Shown: in pieces, positions 7,785 through 14,883 of the stretch
Position numbering within the stretch: position 1 is the stretch's first letter
Layout: every line of letters starts with the position of its first letter
Source: Neisseriaceae bacterium
Lineage (GTDB): Bacteria; Pseudomonadota; Gammaproteobacteria; Burkholderiales; Neisseriaceae
Reading direction: 5' to 3'
Assembly: GCA_030151665.1 (NCBI GenBank)
Contig: JASLDB010000040.1
Span: forward strand, 1 to 18,650
DNA length: 18,650 bases
Made by a program: the position numbers and the translations under genes
Notes under the pieces: generated by a model
Told to the model about the DNA's origin: nothing
The model's input: the letters and a program-made list of their open reading frames with translations, nothing else
Databases searched by the model: none

Positions 7785-8600
7785 ATGAAGACCATGCCAA
7801 AATGGAAAAATGCCCTCATTACCTCAATAACCGCTATTGGCTTATTGTCTAGCTGCACCACAGCAGCTGATTTAGTTGGTGCTGATACCACAGCAGTCAA
7901 TGCCAATGCCAGCCAAAATTACCAACAAGTCTTAAAAAGTGCCCAACAACAAGGCGCTTTAGACACCAGTTCCAATACTGCTAAACGTGTTCATGCTATT
8001 TTTAATCGCATGGTGCCTTATGCCAACCAAGCCAATCAAACAGGTGTCCCTTTTCAATGGCAAATTAGTGTTTTACGCTCCAAAGAAATGAACGCTTGGG
8101 CCATGCCAGGTGGCAAAATGGCTTTTTACACTGGCATTGTGGAAAACATCAATTTATCTGATGATGAAATTGCCGCCATCATGGGCCATGAAATGACCCA
8201 TGCCTTACATGAACACAGTAAAAAAGCCATTGGTCAAAAAGTGGTGACCACCACTGCTTTGCAAGTGTTGACCAGTGTGATTGGTGCCAATAGCAATATT
8301 GACCCCAATACCTTGCAAAAAACAGCCGGATTGGTTGAACAGTTTGGTTTGAATTTACCTTTTTCACGCAGCCAAGAGGCCGATGCTGATAAAGGTGGCC
8401 TAGTACTCATGGCCAAAGCGGGTTACAACCCACAAGCGGCTGTCACTGTGTGGGAAAAAATGAATCAATACAGTGGTGGTGCAGGCAATAGCACATTGGA
8501 GGGCATGATTTCCACTCACCCAACCAACAACAACCGCATCGACAATATTAAACGTGAATTACCGAATGTTATGCCCATTTACCAAGCCAATAAACGGTAA
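7785..8600 (+). CDS. M48-family zinc metalloprotease lipoprotein
   Basis: Periplasmic, membrane-anchored metallopeptidase of the group that includes E. coli LoiP, YcaL and BepA, which clean up misassembled envelope proteins. The 271-aa product starts at ATG 7785 behind AGAAGAG. Its type II signal peptide has lipobox LSSC with Cys24, followed by Thr-Thr, which favours outer-membrane sorting. The zinc motif HEMTH is at 135-139 inside IMGHEMTHALHEHS, and the third ligand is Glu198 in QEADAD. STHPTNNNRI near the C-terminus is also typical of the family. It lacks the TPR domain of BepA, so it is closer in build to LoiP/YcaL. The longer upstream reading frame overlaps the promoter region and is not used. 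Confidence 0.9.
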   Translation: MKTMPKWKNALITSITAIGLLSSCTTAADLVGADTTAVNANASQNYQQVLKSAQQQGALDTSSNTAKRVHAIFNRMVPYANQANQTGVPFQWQISVLRSKEMNAWAMPGGKMAFYTGIVENINLSDDEIAAIMGHEMTHALHEHSKKAIGQKVVTTTALQVLTSVIGANSNIDPNTLQKTAGLVEQFGLNLPFSRSQEADADKGGLVLMAKAGYNPQAAVTVWEKMNQYSGGAGNSTLEGMISTHPTNNNRIDNIKRELPNVMPIYQANKR

Positions 8601-8609
8601 ATCAACCAT

Positions 8610-8635
8610 AAAAAAGCACCTTCCGGTGCTTTTTT
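8610..8635. terminator. Bidirectional terminator between the M48 gene and dusA
   Basis: AAAAAAGCACC at 8610-8620 and GGTGCTTTTTT at 8625-8635 form a perfect 11-bp stem with a TTCC tetraloop. A and T tracts flank both sides, so it can stop transcripts from both converging genes. Confidence 0.92.
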
Positions 8636-8650
8636 TATTGCCAAACAGAC

Positions 8651-9667
8651 TTATTCAGATCTGGGCTGTTGATACATTTTCATGTTCTGCCATGTTTCAC
8701 TAATGAGTTCTGCGCGATTCTCACGAATATAATGGGCATCTGACAAACGCTGTCGCCACAATCTTGCACCTTTGAGGCCATGCATCAAACCCAAATAATG
8801 CCTTGCCATGTGTCGCATGGTTGTTCCATGACCCGATTCAATTTGTGCTGCAGCATAAGCGGTTAAATTTGCCACCACCACATCCAAGTCCACTTCGCGG
8901 TGAACATCCTCATAAAATAAAGCATCCCAAGCGGCCATAATCATGGGATTGTGGTATGCCTCACGCCCAACCATCACCCCATCTACATGCAACAAATGGT
9001 TTTGAATGTCTTCATTGGTTTTCACACCACCATTTAAGATAATTTCCAAATGCGGAAAATCTTTTTTCAATTGATAGACAAAATCATACTTCAATGGCGG
9101 AATTTCACGATTTTCTTTGGGTGACAAACCATCTAACCATGCATTTCTAGCATGCACAATAAAGGTTTTACAATCGGTTTTTTGGTGTAAATCCCCCACA
9201 AAATCCAATACCGTATTGTATTCTGTCTGTTTATCCACACCTATGCGATGCTTGACTGTTACATCAATACTCACACTGTCTTGCATGGCCTTTAAACAAT
9301 CAGCAACCAAATTAACTTCTTGCATTAAACACGCACCAAAAGCCCCTTTTTGCACACGAGGGCTAGGGCAGCCACAATTCAAATTAACCTCGTTGTAGCC
9401 ATAATCTTCTGCAAAACGACTACACGTTGCCAAATCTTGCGGATCACTACCACCCAATTGCAAAGCCACCGGTTGCTCAACCTCACTAAATGCCAAAAAT
9501 CGGTCTTTGTGTCCATGAATCAAAGCACCTGTGGTCACCATTTCACTGTATAACCACGCATTTTGGCTAAGCTCTCTGGCCATGTACCGATAATGCCTGT
9601 CCGTCCAATCCAACATGGGTGCAACCGACACTGTGCGTTTGGGTAAGGTTTTGGGTGTTGCAGACAT
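8651..9667 (-). CDS. dusA: tRNA-dihydrouridine synthase DusA
   Basis: FMN- and NADPH-dependent enzyme that reduces uridines 20/20a in the tRNA D loop to dihydrouridine. The product is 338 aa, normal for DusA. The N-terminal motif is SVAPMLDWTDRH (about 14-25). The catalytic Cys100 lies in NLNCGCPSPRVQKGAFGACL, whose extended form after CP is characteristic of DusA rather than DusB/C. KHRIGVD and the FMN-phosphate motif NGGVKT follow. The start is the ATG at 9667, 7 nt after a good AGGAA site; an in-frame ATG at 9697 would add ten residues without a ribosome site. Single gene, convergent with the M48 protease and divergent from the TRIC channel gene. Confidence 0.93.
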   Translation of the reverse strand: MSATPKTLPKRTVSVAPMLDWTDRHYRYMARELSQNAWLYSEMVTTGALIHGHKDRFLAFSEVEQPVALQLGGSDPQDLATCSRFAEDYGYNEVNLNCGCPSPRVQKGAFGACLMQEVNLVADCLKAMQDSVSIDVTVKHRIGVDKQTEYNTVLDFVGDLHQKTDCKTFIVHARNAWLDGLSPKENREIPPLKYDFVYQLKKDFPHLEIILNGGVKTNEDIQNHLLHVDGVMVGREAYHNPMIMAAWDALFYEDVHREVDLDVVVANLTAYAAAQIESGHGTTMRHMARHYLGLMHGLKGARLWRQRLSDAHYIRENRAELISETWQNMKMYQQPRSE

Positions 9668-9904
9668 GTTGATTCCTTCGTGTGACCACAAAAACAAATC
9701 ACCGTATTCGATGACAATAAAACGGTATTTTAACGAAAGTTACTGGCCGAGTAAAAAAACTTGCAAAACACCAACACCATCAATCATACCTTTGGCATAA
9801 TCAATTCTAACCATTACCCTTAAAAACTGTCGCGACAAAGCTGCAAATACTTAAAACAAAAGGGCTTTGGCTGACAAACATGGCTTAAAACAGTAACATC
9901 ATCG

Positions 9905-9936
9905 TATAATAGCCGCCCACTTCAATTGTATACAAT
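9905..9936 (+). promoter_or_regulatory. Promoter -10 and palindrome before the TRIC channel gene
   Basis: TATAAT at 9905-9910 is a perfect -10 hexamer 34 nt before the start codon; the matching -35 is weak. The 12-bp palindrome ATTGTATACAAT at 9925-9936 falls at about +8 to +20 and looks like an operator. The rest of the 277-bp dusA/TRIC gap shows nothing I can name. Confidence 0.5.
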
Positions 9937-9944
9937 CAACACTT

Positions 9945-10550
9945 ATGATTACCACCACCCTATTAGGCATCATTGGCACCGCTGCGTTTGCTTTTTCTGG
10001 CTACTTGGTTGGCTATCGTAAACGCTTAGACATGCTTGGCGTTATTATTGTGGCACTACTGCCAGCCATTGGTGGCGGATTGGTTCGTGATGTGGTCATT
10101 GGTCGTACACCTCAAGTTTTTACTGAATACATTAACTTAATTGTTGTGGCCATCACTTTATTAGTATCTTGGCTTCTTCACTTAGAACGCCGAGACAAAA
10201 AAATCTTGCACAATTTATTCATCATCACCGATTCCATAGGCCTGGTTGCCTTTAGCTTAACCGGTGCCCAAGTCGGTTTATTATTTGACTTAAATTTATT
10301 TGGTGTTGCATCACTGGCATTTGTAACAGCCGTTGGTGGTGGCATCATGCGTGATATTTTGGTTAATGATATGCCTGTCGTTTTACAAAAAGATTTTTAT
10401 GGCACTGTGGCCATTTTATTAGCAGTCGCGGTTTTTATTTTGGGTCAACTTGATTGGCTAAACAATTTCACCCTCAATATTTTATTTATAACAGGCTTAA
10501 GCAGTCGGCTATTGGCACATTATCTATCGATAAATCTACCCAAATTTTAA
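9945..10550 (+). CDS. TRIC-family (UPF0126) trimeric intracellular cation channel homolog
   Basis: Inner-membrane protein of 201 aa with about seven hydrophobic segments, built as two homologous halves. Each half holds the family's glycine-rich kink followed by Arg-Asp: GGGLVRDVVIGRTP at 43-56 and GGGIMRDILVNDMP at 131-144. Bacterial TRIC homologs form K+/cation-permeable trimers; the physiological role in bacteria is poorly known, and older annotation calls these UPF0126 or YadS-like. Length and duplicated motif match the family well. Transcribed alone from its own -10; it diverges from dusA and is followed by the sRNA region. Confidence 0.88.
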   Translation: MITTTLLGIIGTAAFAFSGYLVGYRKRLDMLGVIIVALLPAIGGGLVRDVVIGRTPQVFTEYINLIVVAITLLVSWLLHLERRDKKILHNLFIITDSIGLVAFSLTGAQVGLLFDLNLFGVASLAFVTAVGGGIMRDILVNDMPVVLQKDFYGTVAILLAVAVFILGQLDWLNNFTLNILFITGLSSRLLAHYLSINLPKF

Positions 10551-10570
10551 TATAAGTACACCTAAAAACA

Positions 10571-10591
10571 GTCAATTAGAAATTAATTGAC
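10571..10591 (+). terminator. Possible weak terminator or operator after the TRIC gene
   Basis: GTCAATTA and TAATTGAC form a perfect 8-bp inverted repeat around GAAAT, 20 nt after the stop codon. The T run (CTTTTTA) comes about 13 nt later, so it is a weak intrinsic terminator. It could instead be a regulator site for the downstream sRNA promoter. Confidence 0.4.
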
Positions 10592-10614
10592 TAAATAATC
10601 ATCTTTTTAGGAAC

Positions 10615-10642
10615 TTCTGGACACTAGACCACTCTATATACT
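10615..10642 (+). promoter_or_regulatory. Promoter candidate for the first sRNA
   Basis: TATACT at 10637-10642 (five of six consensus bases) with the weak -35 TTCTGG at 10615-10620, spacing 16. It predicts a transcript start near 10649, just before the first hairpin of the sRNA. Confidence 0.5.
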
Positions 10643-10648
10643 CGTAAC

Positions 10649-10736
10649 CTTGCAATGAGGTTGCAGCTGTAAGCAACATTTTCCCGCTATGAGTTTTAGC
10701 ACCTATATCTTACCCCTGGATATAGGTGCTTTTTTT
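10649..10736 (+). ncRNA. Small RNA candidate 1 of a tandem sibling pair
   Basis: Predicted transcript of about 88 nt between the TRIC gene and leuS, with no reading frame of its own. Order of elements: a short stem GTTGC (10660-10664) with GCAAC (10673-10677); an unpaired stretch with TTTTCCCGC at 10679-10687; then a strong terminator with stem 10698-10709/10719-10730, loop TTACCCCTG and seven T. It shares with the second copy GTAAG, TTTTCCC(C)GC, an ATG shortly after, and a terminator loop of the TTA-CCC-TG type. Two tandem, abundant, Hfq-binding sibling sRNAs of this build are known in pathogenic Neisseria (NmsRA/B, RcoF1/2, NgncR_162/163). The C-rich segment suits pairing with Shine-Dalgarno sequences. 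Identity with those RNAs is inference; the 5' end is approximate. Confidence 0.7.
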
Positions 10737-10825
10737 ATCTGTTTTACTCACCATACAAACTATTTATTTTATTGGCTATTTTACATTAATACTCTTTAAG
10801 ACAAACCTTACAGACCTTAACTCAC

Positions 10826-10859
10826 TATTAACAGCAGTTAATACTTAGCAAAGTAGAAT
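10826..10859 (+). promoter_or_regulatory. Promoter candidate and upstream dyad for the second sRNA
   Basis: TAGAAT at 10854-10859 is a fair -10, predicting a start near 10866. Upstream, TATTAAC and GTTAATA form a perfect 7-bp inverted repeat with a 4-nt centre (10826-10843), where a -35-region repressor or an activator could bind. No good -35 hexamer is present at 16-18 nt, which fits activator dependence. Confidence 0.4.
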
Positions 10860-10865
10860 GAATCC

Positions 10866-10977
10866 CAACAGTTAAAGCTTTTTCCCCTTAAGCAACTGTG
10901 TTTGTAGTGAGTAAGACGTTTTCCCCGCAATGTATTGACCCTCATGCTTATCCCTTGGCATGGAGGGTCCTTTTTTT
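10866..10977 (+). ncRNA. Small RNA candidate 2 of a tandem sibling pair
   Basis: Predicted transcript of about 110 nt. A 5' hairpin pairs ACAGTT+GCTT (10868-10880) with AAGC+AACTGT (10890-10899) and shows TTTCCCCTT in its loop. An alternative fold uses CTTA...TAAG (10887-10915). The unpaired core TTTTCCCCGC is at 10919-10928. The terminator pairs GACCCTC+ATGC with GCAT+GAGGGTC (one bulged G) around loop TTATCCCTTG and ends in seven T (10971-10977). The middle aligns with the first sRNA from TTG(C/T)AG through GTAAG to CCCGC and ATG. A 102-codon reading frame that begins inside this element has no ribosome site and is not a gene. Role proposed: post-transcriptional repressor using C-rich anti-Shine-Dalgarno segments. 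Confidence 0.7.
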
Positions 10978-11209
10978 GTCTGCATTATCCACAAACACCA
11001 TTAACCCAATGTCACCTTCTCAATACTGTATTCCCCCTCATGCGATAGCATCTCAAAAGCACTTCGTTTCTATGCGCTTCATTTTAACGACAATATTGTC
11101 CACATCCGTAAAAAACAAGCCCGTTTACCTGCCCTTTTGCAATTTAAAGCTGTTATACTTTCTGCTTAACTTTCCGATTTTTTGTTTATTTTTCTTAATG
11201 GTTTGAAAC
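10978..11209 (+). promoter_or_regulatory. leuS upstream region and promoter
   Basis: 232 bp between the second sRNA terminator and leuS. TGTTATACT at 11151-11159 is an extended -10 (TG plus TATACT) giving a leader of about 44 nt; no standard -35 fits. The 12-bp palindrome GACAATATTGTC lies at 11089-11100. TGTATTCCCCCTCATGC at 11027-11043 resembles the 3' part of sRNA 2. I see no T-box or clear leucine-codon leader peptide. Confidence 0.4.
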
Positions 11210-13831
11210 ATGCAAGAACAGTACCAACCTTCCAGTATTGAGCCTGCTACCCAAGCGAAATGGGATGCAGCACGGGTCTTCAATGTCAAAGAAGACACTA
11301 CCAAAGAACCTTTTTATTGCCTATCAATGTTCCCTTACCCATCGGGCAAACTACACATGGGTCATGTACGCAACTACACCATTGGTGATGTGCTAAGCCG
11401 TTTCAAATTATTAAAAGGCTTTAATGTCATGCAACCCATGGGTTGGGATGCCTTTGGTTTACCTGCTGAAAATGCAGCCATGAATAACCAAGTGGCACCC
11501 GCCAAATGGACTTACCAAAACATTGCCTACATGAAAAAACAGTTACAAAGCTTAGGCTTTGCAATTGATTGGGAACGAGAAATCGCCACTTGTTCACCTG
11601 AGTATTACCGTTGGGAACAATGGCTATTTGTGCGCCTGTTTGAAAAAGGCATTATTTACAAAAAAAGCGGCATGGTGAACTGGGATCCAGTAGACCAAAC
11701 TGTATTGGCCAATGAACAAGTGGTTGATGGTCGCGGTTGGCGTTCTGGTGCTTTGGTCGAAAAACGCGAAATCCCCATGTATTACTTGCGCATCACTGAT
11801 TACGCGGAAGAATTGCTAAATGACTTGGATGAGCTAGAACATTGGCCAGAACAAGTAAAAACCATGCAGCGCAACTGGATTGGCAAATCACGTGGTATGC
11901 AAGTTCGTTTTGCATTGGCCAGCGATAGCAAACAAGGTTTAGCCAGTGACCATGCTGATTTTGTGCAAGTGTACACCACTCGCCCAGACACCTTAATGGG
12001 TGCAACTTATGTGGCCGTGGCCGCAGAGCACCCATTGGCAACAGCAGCAGCCGAAAACAACCCTGCCTTGCAAGCCTTTATTGCTGAATGCAAAGCCGGC
12101 TCAGTTGCCGAAGCAGACATGGCGACCATGGAGAAAAAAGGCATGGCGACAGGTCGCTTTGTCATTAATCCATTAAGTGGTGACAAAGTTGAAGTCTGGG
12201 TGGCTAACTACGTTTTGTTTAGTTATGGTGATGGTGCAGTCATGGCCGTTCCAGCTCACGATGAGCGTGATTTTGAATTTGCTACCAAATACAACTTACC
12301 CATCAAAACCGTTGTTCAACCAAACAATGGTGATGTTTTGCCCACAACATTAACTGAACCTTATACCGAGCATGGCATTTTGTGCAACAGTGGTGAATTT
12401 GATGGTTTGGACTTTGCAGCGGCATTTGATGCCATGGCACAAAAATTATCTAGCCAAGATGCTGGTGCACCCAAAACGCAATACCGTTTACGTGACTGGG
12501 GCATTAGCCGCCAACGTTACTGGGGTTGCCCAATTCCAATCGTACATTGTGATTGCTGTGGTGATATTCCTGTTCCTGAAGATCAATTGCCTGTTGTTTT
12601 GCCTGAAGATGTGGTACCTGATGGTGCAGGTTCACCGTTGGCCAAAATGCCTGAATTCTATGAAACCACTTGTCCAAAATGTGGTGGTCAAGCCAAGCGT
12701 GAAACCGATACCATGGACACATTTGTTGAGTCGAGCTGGTATTTTGCACGTTACGCTTCACCTCAAAATGACCAAGGCATGGTTGATAAAGATGCCGCAC
12801 AGTACTGGTTGCCTGTACACCAATATATTGGTGGCATTGAACACGCCATCTTGCACTTACTTTATGCCCGTTTCTTCACCAAGTTAATGCGTGATGAAGG
12901 CTTATTGAATGTCAATGAGCCGTTTAATCGCCTATTGACGCAAGGCATGGTGGTTTGTGAAACCTATTCTCGTGAAAAAGCCAACGGTGGTATTGAATAC
13001 ATTGCCCCACAAGATGTGGTATTGGAAACCGATGACAAAGGTCATCCAATCCGCGCGACACACCGTGTTGATGGTGGTCATGTTGACATTGGTGGCATTG
13101 AAAAAATGTCAAAATCGAAAAATAATGGTGTTGACCCACAAGAGTTAATCGATGCTTATGGTGCAGATACGGCGCGTTTATTCATGATGTTTGCTGCCCC
13201 ACCCGAAATGTCACTGGAATGGTCTGATGCTGGTGTAGAAGGTGCTAACCGTTTCTTGCGCCGCTTGTGGCGTACAGTGTATGACTTCACGCAAAATGGC
13301 AAAAGCACTGTATTTACTGGTGAACATGCTTCTTTAGACAAAGTACAACAAGAGTTGCGCTTTAAGTTGCACAACACCATTGCCAAAGTTCATGATGATT
13401 ATGACCGTCGCCAACACTTCAATACGGCGATTGCCGCTGTGATGGAGTTGTTAAACCAGTATGACAAAACCCCACGCACAACAGAAGTTGAACGCCAAGT
13501 GGCACAAGAGGTTCTGGAAACCGCATTGACCTTGTTGTGGCCCATTGTGCCGCACATTTGCGATACCTTGTGGAATGAATTGCGTGATGACAATCTGTGG
13601 GATGCTGGTTGGCCAACAGTTGATAGTCGTGCTTTGGTGCAATCTGAAATTGAAATGATGGTACAAGTGAATGGCAAATTGCGCGGTAAAATTACCGTGG
13701 CAGTGGATGCGGACAAGGCCACCATTGAACAATTGGCATTGAGCCAAGATGGCGCTGTTCGTTTCTTAGACGGCCAAACGCCGAAAAAAGTGATTATCGT
13801 GCCAAAACGCTTGGTCAACATTGTGGTGTAA
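11210..13831 (+). CDS. leuS: Leucyl-tRNA synthetase
   Basis: Class Ia synthetase that charges tRNA-Leu and edits mischarged norvaline/isoleucine. The 873-aa product is full length. The HIGH-type motif is HMGH at 49-52 (PYPSGKLHMGHVRNYT), and KMSKS is at 632-636. The CP1 editing domain is inserted between them, with TTRPDTLMGATYVAVAAEHP in its T-rich region and HDERDFEFA (catalytic Asp region) further on. The zinc-type insert contains CDCCGD and CPKCGG. The C-terminus VNGKLRGKI...PKRLVNIVV is the usual end of bacterial LeuRS. The wording of the protein is very close to neisserial LeuRS as I remember it. No strong Shine-Dalgarno precedes the ATG. Transcribed alone, with its own terminator. Confidence 0.98.
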   Translation: MQEQYQPSSIEPATQAKWDAARVFNVKEDTTKEPFYCLSMFPYPSGKLHMGHVRNYTIGDVLSRFKLLKGFNVMQPMGWDAFGLPAENAAMNNQVAPAKWTYQNIAYMKKQLQSLGFAIDWEREIATCSPEYYRWEQWLFVRLFEKGIIYKKSGMVNWDPVDQTVLANEQVVDGRGWRSGALVEKREIPMYYLRITDYAEELLNDLDELEHWPEQVKTMQRNWIGKSRGMQVRFALASDSKQGLASDHADFVQVYTTRPDTLMGATYVAVAAEHPLATAAAENNPALQAFIAECKAGSVAEADMATMEKKGMATGRFVINPLSGDKVEVWVANYVLFSYGDGAVMAVPAHDERDFEFATKYNLPIKTVVQPNNGDVLPTTLTEPYTEHGILCNSGEFDGLDFAAAFDAMAQKLSSQDAGAPKTQYRLRDWGISRQRYWGCPIPIVHCDCCGDIPVPEDQLPVVLPEDVVPDGAGSPLAKMPEFYETTCPKCGGQAKRETDTMDTFVESSWYFARYASPQNDQGMVDKDAAQYWLPVHQYIGGIEHAILHLLYARFFTKLMRDEGLLNVNEPFNRLLTQGMVVCETYSREKANGGIEYIAPQDVVLETDDKGHPIRATHRVDGGHVDIGGIEKMSKSKNNGVDPQELIDAYGADTARLFMMFAAPPEMSLEWSDAGVEGANRFLRRLWRTVYDFTQNGKSTVFTGEHASLDKVQQELRFKLHNTIAKVHDDYDRRQHFNTAIAAVMELLNQYDKTPRTTEVERQVAQEVLETALTLLWPIVPHICDTLWNELRDDNLWDAGWPTVDSRALVQSEIEMMVQVNGKLRGKITVAVDADKATIEQLALSQDGAVRFLDGQTPKKVIIVPKRLVNIVV

Positions 13832-13849
13832 AGTATTGACAACCCATAC

Positions 13850-13878
13850 AAACTGCCCATTAATTGGGCAGTTTTTTT
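13850..13878 (+). terminator. Rho-independent terminator of leuS
   Basis: AAACTGCCCA at 13850-13859 and TGGGCAGTTT at 13865-13874 form a perfect 10-bp stem with a 5-nt loop, followed by a run of T to 13878. Confidence 0.92.
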
Positions 13879-13983
13879 ATGCATAACGTAAGTTCATGCA
13901 AATAAAAAAAAATTAAACTTGAAATTTGCCCTAACATCACCCACTATTATCTATAAGTTTTTTTGTTCAAGGAACAAACCGTG

Positions 13984-14475
13984 ATGCGTTATTTTGGCTT
14001 TGCCTTTATTGCTTTAGCCGTATTAGAAGTCATTTCCATTGTGCTAATGAGCAATGCAATTGGTGGATTTGCGACCATACTTTTAATGGTCTTACAGTTT
14101 TTCTTGGGTTCTTGGATGTTACGCAATGTTGGCTTATCGGGTATTTTTCTTGCCGGATCGGTTTTGCGCAATAACAGCGAGGGCTTATCGCTTTATCAAA
14201 TGCTTTGGCCCATGCGCTATGTTTTCGCTGCGGTATTATTGTTAAGCCCAGGCTTTGCTTCGGACATTGTTGCAGCCATTTTGATGCTACCTTTCAAAGG
14301 CGGCAAAAAAATCAATACCTCAGGTGGATTTAATGCTGACATCAATACCGATTTTATGGGTCGAAAACGCAAAAGCAATCCCGCAGATGATGTTATTGAG
14401 GGTGAATTCACTGTCAGTGATGATACTTACCAAGCGCCCAAAAAAGACCATGATCAACAGTATCTAGACCGCTAA
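13984..14475 (+). CDS. fxsA: FxsA family cytoplasmic-membrane protein
   Basis: Inner-membrane protein of the FxsA (suppressor of F exclusion of phage T7) family; biochemical role unknown. The 163-aa product begins MRYFGFAFIALAVLEVIS, the typical FxsA first helix, with further hydrophobic segments around residues 28-50 and 70-95. The tail is polar and charged and presumably cytosolic. The LSPGF-x-SD signature after the last helix (LLLSPGFASDIVAAILMLP) supports the family. AAGGA at 13969-13973 is 10 nt before ATG 13984 and also serves GTG 13981; the TTG at 13963 lies before it and is excluded. Monocistronic, between the leuS terminator and its own. Confidence 0.87.
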   Translation: MRYFGFAFIALAVLEVISIVLMSNAIGGFATILLMVLQFFLGSWMLRNVGLSGIFLAGSVLRNNSEGLSLYQMLWPMRYVFAAVLLLSPGFASDIVAAILMLPFKGGKKINTSGGFNADINTDFMGRKRKSNPADDVIEGEFTVSDDTYQAPKKDHDQQYLDR

Positions 14476-14507
14476 ATACTGGTACTGTCTTTTAACATCA
14501 TTCATTC

Positions 14508-14535
14508 AATAGCCCTACATGGGCTATTTCTTATT
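14508..14535 (+). terminator. Likely terminator of fxsA
   Basis: AATAGCCC at 14508-14515 pairs with GGGCTATT at 14521-14528 around TACAT. The following TCTTATT is only moderately T-rich. Confidence 0.75.
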
Positions 14536-14883
14536 CAGCATCTTGTCAAAACGATTCCAACTAACCATCTTTCTAACGCTCTTCTGAGCAACTCACCATG
14601 AAAGTTACAGCAAGAAGCCTTTTATCAGCGTATCATGTTGGTGATTTACCCAATAACATGGCAGAATATGGGCCACATTAAGCATGATTAATCCTACAAA
14701 TAATTGAAACAAAATCCTATCAATCTACTTTTTAAGACAATAATCATGGCTCAATACCCATCAGTATCAGCAACGCATTAGCACCACATGTTGCCAGATA
14801 TAGAGATAGCCATTTTAAAATGGGTGTATGCTAGCCCCGTCAAATCACCCAAAAATCGACACTTTAACCGATTGAGAATGAAT
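14536..14883 (+). promoter_or_regulatory. Long ampG upstream region
   Basis: About 350 bp without a convincing gene. It holds a 27-codon frame at 14598-14681 with no good ribosome site, a 14-bp perfect palindrome CCATTTTAAAATGG at 14810-14823, and a possible promoter TTGCCA (14791-14796), 19 nt, TAAAAT (14816-14821) that overlaps the palindrome. If this promoter is real, ampG cannot start at the far-upstream ATG 14788. Confidence 0.35.

Noticed and set aside
10898..11206. 102-codon plus-strand reading frame between the TRIC gene and leuS
   Set aside because: It runs through the second sRNA and its terminator, has no ribosome site, and its protein looks like random translation.
12372..12887. 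171-codon frame within leuS, plus strand, other phase
   Set aside because: Entirely inside the well-supported leuS gene; composition follows leuS codons out of frame.
13399..13884. 161-codon minus-strand frame over the end of leuS
   Set aside because: Antisense shadow of leuS that also includes the terminator; no ribosome site or recognisable domain.
14598..14681. 27-codon frame upstream of ampG as a leader peptide or small protein
   Set aside because: No good ribosome site, no regulatory hairpin directly after it, and no family recognised; could be chance.
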